A stretch of 11,312 nt of DNA, from contig CABUAS010000059.1 in assembly GCA_902489595.1 (NCBI GenBank), positions 1 through 11,312 of the forward strand. Direction: 5' to 3'. The stretch comes from an uncultured Oscillospiraceae bacterium. Its GTDB lineage: Bacteria > Bacillota > Clostridia > Oscillospirales > Acutalibacteraceae. Below the pieces are notes generated by a model. It had not been told where the DNA came from and did not search any database. It saw only the letters and a list, made by a program, of their open reading frames with translations. A program made the translations under genes and the position numbers. Positions 6,573 through 11,312 of this stretch are shown here, piece by piece (positions within the stretch are counted from its first letter, which is position 1; each line of letters opens with the position of its first letter).

Positions 6573-7679
6573 ATGAGTGCTGATGTTAAAAAGCATGAAC
6601 CTTTGTTTCATGTCGCAAAAAGAGATTCGCTTCCCGCATATAAATCGTGGCTGATACGAATTGTTTCAATTATCGCTGCTCTGCTTATTTCGGGCATAGT
6701 AACAATGCTCCTTACAGGCGAAAACCCGATACAGGTTTATATCACTATGATAGACGGTGCATTCGGCTCGTCAAGGCGTGTGTGGAAACTTCTTCAAAGT
6801 CTTGCAATGCTGCTTTGCGTATCGCTTGCCGTTACTCCTGCATTTAAAATGCGGTTCTGGAATATCGGCGCAGAGGGTCAGGTACTTATGGGAGGACTTG
6901 CCACAGCAGGCTGTATGATAATGCTCGGCAATAAACTTCCGAATTCACTATTGATAATCGTTATGATTGCCGCAAGCATAATTGCAGGCGCACTCTGGGC
7001 GCTTATCCCCGCAATTTTCAAGGCAAAGTTCAATACTAATGAAACGCTGTTTACCTTGATGATGAATTATGTTGCCATTCAGCTCGTTTCGTATTTTGAA
7101 ATTTATTGGGAAAATCCGAAAGGCTCGGGCAATATTGGTATTATTAATCAGTCGTCACACGCAGGCTGGCTTCCCATCATTGCAAATCAGAATTATCTGC
7201 TTAATGTTCTTGTAGTTCTTGCTTTAACTGTTTTTATGTATGTTTATCTGAAATACAGCAAGCACGGTTATGAACTTTCCGTTGTCGGCGAAAGTGAAAA
7301 CACTGCGAGGTATATAGGTGTTAATGTTAAAAAAGTTATTTTAAGAACGATGGCACTTTCGGGTGCAATATGCGGTGTGGCAGGTCTTTTGCTTGTAGGC
7401 GGTACAAACCATACTGTTACTACTGCAACGGCTGCAGGCAGAGGATTTACTGCAATTATGGTTTCGTGGCTTGCAAAATTCAATCCAATCGTAATGGTTT
7501 TAACTGCTTTCCTTATCGCATTTCTTGACTGCGGTGCAGGCGAAATTTCAACTGTGTTCGGTCTTAATGAATCGTTTTCCGATATTATTACGGGTATAAT
7601 TCTTTTCTTTATTATCGGCAGTGAATTCTTTATTAATTACAAAATTATGTTTTCCCGTTCACGAAAGGAGGTAAAGTAA
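6573..7679 (+). CDS. ABC importer permease 1 (BPD_transp_2 family)
   Basis: A 368-aa inner-membrane permease of the type found in nucleoside, ribose and branched-chain amino-acid importers (PF02653; the YufP/NupP-like subunit of BMP systems). A charged cytosolic N-terminus of about 25 residues precedes roughly eight to ten hydrophobic helices. Diagnostic blocks: FWNIGAEGQ (95-103), AKFNTNETLFTLMMNYVA (151-168), cytoplasmic coupling loop GYELSVVGESENTARYIGVN (232-251), and GRGFTAIMVSWLAKFNP (289-305). It pairs with permease 2 to form the channel. ATG 6573 follows the ATPase stop by 2 nt, and its ribosome site GGGGAGGG (6559-6566) lies inside the end of the ATPase gene, so translation is probably coupled. 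Length is normal for the family. Confidence 0.9.
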   Translation: MSADVKKHEPLFHVAKRDSLPAYKSWLIRIVSIIAALLISGIVTMLLTGENPIQVYITMIDGAFGSSRRVWKLLQSLAMLLCVSLAVTPAFKMRFWNIGAEGQVLMGGLATAGCMIMLGNKLPNSLLIIVMIAASIIAGALWALIPAIFKAKFNTNETLFTLMMNYVAIQLVSYFEIYWENPKGSGNIGIINQSSHAGWLPIIANQNYLLNVLVVLALTVFMYVYLKYSKHGYELSVVGESENTARYIGVNVKKVILRTMALSGAICGVAGLLLVGGTNHTVTTATAAGRGFTAIMVSWLAKFNPIVMVLTAFLIAFLDCGAGEISTVFGLNESFSDIITGIILFFIIGSEFFINYKIMFSRSRKEVK

Positions 7680-7680
7680 T

Positions 7681-8679
7681 ATGGTTTCAACAACAATAGT
7701 TACTTTTCTTCAGCGTGCCATAATGCAGGGTATTCCTCTTCTTTACGGCTCAACGGGTGAAATTATGACTGAAAAATCGGGTAACCTTAATCTTGGTATT
7801 CCCGGTATTATGTATGTAGGCGGTATCAGCGGTGTTATAGGCGCTTTCTTTTACGAAAATTCACTTGCAGCGCCAAGTGATGCCGTGCCGTTTCTTGCTG
7901 TTATAATTCCAATTTTATGCAGTCTTTTGGGCTCGCTTTTTATGGGCTTGATTTACTGTTTCTTAACTGTAACACTCCGTGCAAATCAGAATGTTACCGG
8001 CCTTGCTATGACTACTTTCGGCGTTGGCTTCGGCAATTTCTTCGGCGGTTCGCTTATTAAAATTGTCGGCTCTGACATTCCGTCAATTTCTTTGTCAACA
8101 ACAAGCCGATTTTTTAAAATGACACTGCCTGCCGCTGAAACAACAGGCTGGTTCGGCAAAATTTTCCTGTCTTACGGATTTCTTGCCTATGCCGCCGTTA
8201 TAATTGCAATTATCTGTGCAGTTTTCCTCAATAAAACAAGAGGGGGACTTCATTTAAGGGCAGTCGGCGAAAATCCTGCAACGGCAGATGCTGCCGGTAT
8301 AAATGTTGAGCGTTCAAAGTATCTCGCAACCTGCATAGGCAGTATGATAGCAGGTCTCGGCGGTCTTTACTATGTTATGGACTATGCCTGCGGCGTATGG
8401 TCAAATGAGGGCTTCGGCGACCGTGGCTGGCTTGCAATCGCACTTGTTATCTTTGCTATATGGAAACCGCATTTCAGTATTTTCGGCTCAATCCTTTTCG
8501 GCGGACTGTATATTGTTTATCTCTTTATCCCAGGTATGGCAATGAGAACTCAGGAACTTTTCAAAATGTTGCCTTATATTGTAACGATTATCGTTCTTGT
8601 TGCAGTCAGCGTAAGAAAGAAAAAAGAAAATCAGGGTCCTGCCTCACTTGGCCTTTCTTATTTCAGGGAGGAACGTTAA
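7681..8679 (+). CDS. ABC importer permease 2 (BPD_transp_2 family)
   Basis: A 332-aa inner-membrane permease, second half of the heterodimeric channel (YufQ/NupQ-like subunit of BMP systems). The N-terminus starts directly in membrane, without the charged extension seen in permease 1. Family blocks: GEIMTEKSGNLNLGIPGIM (26-44), LRANQNVTGLAM (99-110), coupling loop AVGENPATADAAGINV (194-209), and GFGDRGWLAIALVIFAIWKP (244-263). A short basic tail ends the protein. ATG 7681 lies 1 nt after the permease 1 stop, with a near-perfect AAAGGAGGT (7664-7672) inside the end of permease 1. At 332 aa it is slightly longer than the usual 300-320 aa; the loop at about 128-160 accounts for some of this. Confidence 0.9.
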   Translation: MVSTTIVTFLQRAIMQGIPLLYGSTGEIMTEKSGNLNLGIPGIMYVGGISGVIGAFFYENSLAAPSDAVPFLAVIIPILCSLLGSLFMGLIYCFLTVTLRANQNVTGLAMTTFGVGFGNFFGGSLIKIVGSDIPSISLSTTSRFFKMTLPAAETTGWFGKIFLSYGFLAYAAVIIAIICAVFLNKTRGGLHLRAVGENPATADAAGINVERSKYLATCIGSMIAGLGGLYYVMDYACGVWSNEGFGDRGWLAIALVIFAIWKPHFSIFGSILFGGLYIVYLFIPGMAMRTQELFKMLPYIVTIIVLVAVSVRKKKENQGPASLGLSYFREER

Positions 8680-9222
8680 ATGAATAAAGATGTTAAAAAA
8701 ATTCTTGTCACCGAAGAGGAACTGAAAGAAATCAATAAAAAGCTCGGTGCACAGATTACTAAGGATTTTCAGGGTAAAAATCTTCTTGTGCTCGGTATTT
8801 TAAAAGGCTGTGTGTTCTTTATGACCGATTTAGTCAGGAATATTGATTTGCCGCTTTCGATAGATTTTATGTCTGTTTCGTCATACGGCAGCGGCACAGA
8901 GTCAACAGGCAGAGTTAAAATCACAAAAGATATTGATATTGACCTTGCAGGCTATGATGTTCTTCTTGTTGAAGATATTCTTGACAGCGGCAGAACACTT
9001 AAATATGTTTCTGAAATTCTAAAAACAAGGGGCGCAAATTCAATCAGTATCGTAACTCTGCTTGATAAGCCCGAAAGGCGTGTCGCAAAGGTTACACCCG
9101 ATTATGTCGGCTGTGACGTGCCTGATGAATTTGTTGTCGGCTACGGTCTTGATTATGACCAGAAATACCGTAATCTTCCATATATCGGCGCTTTAAAACG
9201 CAGTGTTTACGAAAGTAAATAA
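8680..9222 (+). CDS. hpt: Hypoxanthine (guanine) phosphoribosyltransferase
   Basis: A 180-aa cytosolic enzyme that converts hypoxanthine or guanine plus PRPP to IMP or GMP. Seen: LKGC (41-44) is the PPi-binding loop; SYGSGTESTG (68-77) is the mobile active-site loop; VLLVEDILDSGRT (94-106) is the PRPP loop with E98/D99; LLDKPERR (127-134) holds K130, which contacts the purine; DEFVVGYGLDYDQKYRNLPYIG (149-170, cited in two parts: DEFVVGYG and YRNLPYIG) is the conserved C-terminal block. Length matches bacterial HPRT (about 180 aa). The start ATG directly abuts the permease 2 stop (TAAATG), with AGGGAGG (8665-8671) 8 nt upstream, so it is the last gene of the import operon. With xpt it covers the three oxo-purines. 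Confidence 0.95.
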   Translation: MNKDVKKILVTEEELKEINKKLGAQITKDFQGKNLLVLGILKGCVFFMTDLVRNIDLPLSIDFMSVSSYGSGTESTGRVKITKDIDIDLAGYDVLLVEDILDSGRTLKYVSEILKTRGANSISIVTLLDKPERRVAKVTPDYVGCDVPDEFVVGYGLDYDQKYRNLPYIGALKRSVYESK

Positions 9223-9257
9223 ATAAATATCCAAAAATTTTTAATAAATTAATATTA

Positions 9258-9284
9258 GTAGGGGTCGGCGTCCTCGACGACCCG
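9258..9284. repeat. GC-rich palindromic intergenic element
   Basis: GTAGGGGTCG opens a compact imperfect hairpin: GGGTCG (9262-9267) pairs with CGACCC (9278-9283), then one G-A mismatch, two more pairs and a 4-nt loop. It is far more GC-rich than its AT-rich surroundings and has no T-tract, so it is not a good terminator. Its core resembles the hairpin at 11273-11292. I suspect a dispersed REP-like element; the window alone cannot prove copy number. Confidence 0.4.
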
Positions 9285-9313
9285 TTCCGCTATGTTGTAT
9301 CTCAATTAAAGCA

Positions 9314-9348
9314 AAAGACGCCCCGTCGGTTTTCGGCGGGGCATCTTT
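9314..9348. terminator. Terminator of the purine operon, probably bidirectional
   Basis: GCCCCGTCG (9320-9328) pairs with CGGCGGGGC (9334-9342) through one G-U wobble, loop GTTTT. After one C-A mismatch the stem extends with AAAGA (9314-9318) and TCTTT (9344-9348). Read on the minus strand it ends in TCTTTT, so it also serves the convergent ABC-2 gene whose stop is at 9353. The remainder of 9223-9352 is AT-rich apart from the palindromic element at 9258-9284. Confidence 0.75.
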
Positions 9349-9352
9349 ATGC

Positions 9353-9976
9353 TTAGAATTCTTTTCTCTTGTAAATTATAATCGAGAGTGATATTGAAAT
9401 GCAAATCAAAGCAACTGCTGTAATTGAAAATACAATCGGATTTGCCTGCGGAAGAAACTCACTGCGTATAATACTGTCAGTTGTGCTGTTTTTCATACTG
9501 ACTGCGGAAAACACAATGTAAATAATCACGCTTATCGGTACTCCTGCTATTCTGCCGATGTTGTAGCCGAATAAATAATAAACAGGCAGTATGATGGCAG
9601 GTGACAGTATACCAAACAAAAACATAATTGAAACAAGACTTGCCATATCATTTGCACTGTAGCCTGTAATGAAGTAGATAATAACAGACTCAATCAGTAT
9701 TATCGGTATTACAAACAGGAATAGCATAATGTATTTTTCAAGCACGATGTGCTTTTTTTTTATCGGTAAAACCGTTTCGTATTTATCCCACTTCCATTTT
9801 TCATCATTTGCAATATTCATTGTAGGCACAAGCGCAAACATCATAACTGAAAAGCAGGTAAAATACATCACATTGCGACCAATCATTGATATAATAAAAA
9901 ACAGTGTTGGTATCAGAAAGCTTATTATTGATTCGTGCCTTATCATTTTAAAATCTTTGATTATTAAGCCTTTCAT
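9353..9976 (-). CDS. ABC-2 type membrane protein of the GntR-regulated exporter
   Basis: A 207-aa polytopic membrane protein, the transmembrane partner of the adjacent ATPase. It has about six hydrophobic helices (near 17-34, 38-56, 83-104, 115-136, 146-160, 181-202). The motif NDEKWKWDKYETVLPIKKK (57-75), followed by IVLEKYI, is typical of the small ABC-2 family PF13346, where it follows the first two helices. The MKGLIIKDF start also fits that family. Its ATG overlaps the ATPase stop in the 4-base ATGA (9976-9973), so translation is coupled. At about 210 aa it is a half-size unit and presumably dimerises. The substrate cannot be read from the sequence; relatives export or sense envelope-active compounds. 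The minus-strand stop lies 5 nt from the shared terminator. Confidence 0.82.
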   Translation of the reverse strand: MKGLIIKDFKMIRHESIISFLIPTLFFIISMIGRNVMYFTCFSVMMFALVPTMNIANDEKWKWDKYETVLPIKKKHIVLEKYIMLFLFVIPIILIESVIIYFITGYSANDMASLVSIMFLFGILSPAIILPVYYLFGYNIGRIAGVPISVIIYIVFSAVSMKNSTTDSIIRSEFLPQANPIVFSITAVALICISISLSIIIYKRKEF

Positions 9977-10809
9977 TTTTTCTGCCCCCTTATCATATAA
10001 ACAAACAAATCTTCAAGGTTTATTGGCTGCGCATTCATATCTTCTTTTAAAGCAGATTTTTTAATAACCGCCGTGCTGCCGTAGTTTGATTTGTGAATGC
10101 TCAATATATCATCCTCATTTAAACCTTTAAGTGTGCTTTCGTCACACTGAATAATGCAGTAATCATAAAGCAGTTCGTCTTTTTCTTCACACAAAATCAG
10201 TTTGCCCTTGTGCATAAATGCAATGTAGTCGCAGATTTTTTCAAGGTCGCTCACTATGTGTGAGGAAATCAAAACTGAGTGTTCTTCATCTCTTGTGAAT
10301 TCATTGAAAATATCAAGAATTTCATTACGTACAACAGGGTCAAGCCCGCTTGTTGCTTCGTCAAGAATTAAAAGTTTTGCATCGTGCGCAAGTGCTGTTG
10401 CAATATAGAGTTTCATTTTCATACCTTTTGAAAATGTTTTAATTTTTTTGTCAAGCGGAATTTCAAATTCTTTCAAATAACCGAAATAGATTTCTTTGTC
10501 CCAGTTTTTGTAAATGTTTTTAAAAATTTTGTTCATTTCGCTTGCATTCAGCGATTCGGGAAATCCGTTTTCTTCGGTAACAACGCCAATGTCCTCCATA
10601 GAGCAGGCGGTGTAATCCTGCCCGAGCAGTTTAATTTCGCCGCAGTCTTTTCTAATCATTTTAAGCAGTAACTTAATAGTGGTTGTTTTTCCTGCACCGT
10701 TTTCACCCACAAGCCCCATAATGCAGCCGCTCGGCAGGGTCAGATTGATGTTGTCAAGCGTGAAGTTTTTATAATGTTTGCTCAGATTTTTAGTTTCAAT
10801 TGCATTCAT
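9973..10809 (-). CDS. ABC transporter ATPase, YtrB/BcrA-like
   Basis: A 278-aa cytosolic ATPase that drives the ABC-2 membrane protein. Walker A GENGAGKTT (35-43), signature FSKGMKMKL (126-134) in place of LSGGQ, Walker B LLILDEATSGLD (146-157, D150/E151), switch SSH with H184. The usual Q-loop glutamine is replaced around E79/E80 (VVTEENGF). The FSKGM signature and missing Gln are typical of ATPases paired with GntR regulators and ABC-2 proteins. The C-terminal 70 residues (about 208-278) follow the catalytic core and may bind the membrane partner. Its ATG overlaps the regulator stop (ATGA, 10809-10806) and its own stop overlaps the next gene, so all three are co-translated. Function is export or envelope protection by family analogy; no substrate is evident. 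Confidence 0.88.
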   Translation of the reverse strand: MNAIETKNLSKHYKNFTLDNINLTLPSGCIMGLVGENGAGKTTTIKLLLKMIRKDCGEIKLLGQDYTACSMEDIGVVTEENGFPESLNASEMNKIFKNIYKNWDKEIYFGYLKEFEIPLDKKIKTFSKGMKMKLYIATALAHDAKLLILDEATSGLDPVVRNEILDIFNEFTRDEEHSVLISSHIVSDLEKICDYIAFMHKGKLILCEEKDELLYDYCIIQCDESTLKGLNEDDILSIHKSNYGSTAVIKKSALKEDMNAQPINLEDLFVYMIRGQKK

Positions 10810-11186
10810 TGCGTGTCCTCCTCAAAAAGAATGTCAATCATAGAAATTATGTCGTTTTTCTTTAAATTGCAGGTGGCGGAAAGCTTCATAATTTCTTCAA
10901 TGTGTTCTTCAATTTTTCTCAGATTGTCCTCACGTATCAGTTCTGTGTTTTTGCCTGCAACAAAACTGCCTTTGCCCGGCACTGTGTAGATAAAACCTTC
11001 TTTTTCAAGTTCTTCATATGCACGCTTCGTTGTAATAACGCTTATTCGCAAATCTTTTGCAAGATTTCTGATAGACGGCAGGGGAGAGTCCTCCTTTAAA
11101 CCGCCGTTTATAATCTCCGTCTTAATCTGTGAATAAATCTGATCGTAAATCGGAACACCGTTTTTATTGTTGATAAAAATCAGCAT
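10806..11186 (-). CDS. GntR-family transcriptional regulator, YtrA subfamily
   Basis: A 126-aa DNA-binding protein and probable autorepressor of the exporter operon. The winged helix-turn-helix covers residues 9-77: VPIYDQIYSQIKTEI (11-25), PLPSIRNLAKDLRIS (35-49), recognition-helix region VITTKRAYEELEKEGFI (50-66), and wing PGKGSFVA (70-77). Only about 50 helical residues follow, too short for a ligand domain of the FadR or UTRA type; this short C-terminus defines the YtrA subfamily. I place the start at ATG 11186: AAGGAGA (11193-11199) lies 6 nt upstream, and homologs begin with this segment. A longer in-frame reading from ATG 11231 would start upstream of the -10 box and could not be on the transcript. 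Its gene is first in the operon, downstream of a palindrome on its own promoter. Confidence 0.88.
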   Translation of the reverse strand: MLIFINNKNGVPIYDQIYSQIKTEIINGGLKEDSPLPSIRNLAKDLRISVITTKRAYEELEKEGFIYTVPGKGSFVAGKNTELIREDNLRKIEEHIEEIMKLSATCNLKKNDIISMIDILFEEDTQ

Positions 11187-11192
11187 ATGATT

Positions 11193-11199
11193 TCTCCTT
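11193..11199 (-). promoter_or_regulatory. Ribosome binding site fixing the GntR start at 11186
   Basis: On the minus strand AAGGAGA ends 6 nt before ATG 11186-11184. The alternative ATG at 11231 has no such site and lies within the promoter spacer. Confidence 0.75.
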
Positions 11200-11203
11200 A
11201 TTT

Positions 11204-11213
11204 CAGTTAACTG
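11204..11213. promoter_or_regulatory. Perfect 10-bp palindrome in the GntR leader
   Basis: CAGTTAACTG is a perfect palindrome just downstream of the predicted transcription start of the GntR operon. It touches the end of the larger 28-bp palindrome. It could be an accessory operator half or a roadblock site; it could also be chance. Confidence 0.35.
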
Positions 11214-11240
11214 TTTATATACAGTATACACAGTATAAAC
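11213..11240. promoter_or_regulatory. 28-bp symmetric operator candidate for the GntR/YtrA-like regulator
   Basis: GTTTATA (11213-11219) and TATAAAC (11234-11240) are perfect inverted repeats. The palindromic GTATAC (11224-11229) sits exactly at the same centre of symmetry, giving GTTTATA-N4-GTATAC-N4-TATAAAC. It covers the -10 box and part of the spacer, so a bound dimer would block RNA polymerase. GT...AC-ended palindromes are usual for GntR proteins, and YtrA-type genes are typically autorepressed. Confidence 0.7.
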
Positions 11241-11251
11241 ACACTTGTCAA
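11223..11251 (-). promoter_or_regulatory. Sigma-A promoter of the GntR-ABC operon
   Basis: On the minus strand: perfect -35 TTGACA (plus 11246-11251), 17-bp spacer, -10 TATACT (plus 11223-11228). This is a strong promoter, as expected for one held down by a repressor. Transcription should begin near 11216, leaving a leader of about 30 nt. Confidence 0.85.
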
Positions 11252-11267
11252 TACTTTTTTACCAAAA

Positions 11268-11297
11268 ATAATGGTCGATGCCATCATCGACCATTAT
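11268..11297 (-). terminator. Terminator-like hairpin of a minus-strand gene beyond the right edge
   Basis: ATAATGGTCGATG (11268-11280) and CATCGACCATTAT (11285-11297) form a perfect 13-bp stem with loop CCAT. On the minus strand the hairpin is followed by TTTT, fitting an intrinsic terminator that protects the GntR promoter from upstream readthrough. On the plus strand no T-tract follows. Its core resembles the element at 9263-9282, and GTAGG follows at 11299-11303, so part of it may be a dispersed palindromic repeat cut by the window end. Confidence 0.6.
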
Positions 11298-11312
11298 CGT
11301 AGGCCGGGGTGC

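Noticed and set aside
11187..11231. A longer GntR reading from ATG at 11231
   Set aside because: It begins upstream of the -10 box, so it would not be on the transcript, and the added 15 residues do not belong to the family.
1..11312. CRISPR arrays, tRNA or rRNA genes, insertion sequences, phage or toxin-antitoxin genes
   Set aside because: No regularly spaced repeats, cloverleaf-like segments, transposase motifs or small paired genes were seen; the intergenic gaps are all under 200 bases and accounted for.

Overview
The window looks like chromosome of a low-to-moderate GC, Gram-positive anaerobe of the class Clostridia, perhaps a gut Oscillospirales/Ruminococcaceae relative. This rests on AGGAGG-type ribosome sites, consensus sigma-A promoters (one of the extended -10 type), a lipobox lipoprotein, and families typical of Firmicutes (Xpt, Mbeg1-like hydrolase, YtrA-type GntR). 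Genus is not readable from the sequence alone. Nothing suggests a phage, plasmid, CRISPR array or transposon. All eleven genes appear intact.

Layout. (1) 1-1688: the terminator of an upstream gene, then a single-gene unit for a PutP-type sodium/proline symporter with its own promoter and terminator. (2) 1671-2942, minus strand: an Mbeg1-like (DUF2974) alpha/beta-hydrolase with a TTG start, which shares the terminator hairpin with putP. (3) 3067-9348, plus strand: a purine uptake and salvage operon in the order xpt, BMP-family lipoprotein, double-NBD ABC ATPase, permease 1, permease 2, hpt. (4) 9353-11251, minus strand: a three-gene module, GntR/YtrA-like repressor, ABC ATPase, ABC-2 type membrane protein. 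Its start and stop codons overlap as ATGA, and it sits behind a consensus promoter that carries a 28-bp palindrome. (5) The right edge holds a hairpin that probably terminates a minus-strand gene outside the window.

How the parts work together. The lipoprotein captures a purine outside the cell, the two permeases and the ATPase import it, and the two phosphoribosyltransferases trap it as XMP/GMP (Xpt) and IMP/GMP (Hpt) using PRPP. No nucleoside phosphorylase or hydrolase is present, which points to free bases as the imported substrate, although the family is best known for nucleosides. A strong hairpin with a U-tract between the lipoprotein and ATPase genes probably keeps the binding protein more abundant than the rest. 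The GntR-ABC module is the kind of autoregulated exporter often tied to cell-envelope or peptide stress.

The window is mostly ordinary, well-conserved metabolism. The points most worth a second look are regulatory: the GntR palindrome, the intra-operon terminator, the terminator that includes coding sequence, and the lack of a purine riboswitch ahead of xpt. Three start codons need care: TTG at 2942, ATG at 3126 rather than GTG at 3114, and ATG at 11186 rather than 11231.
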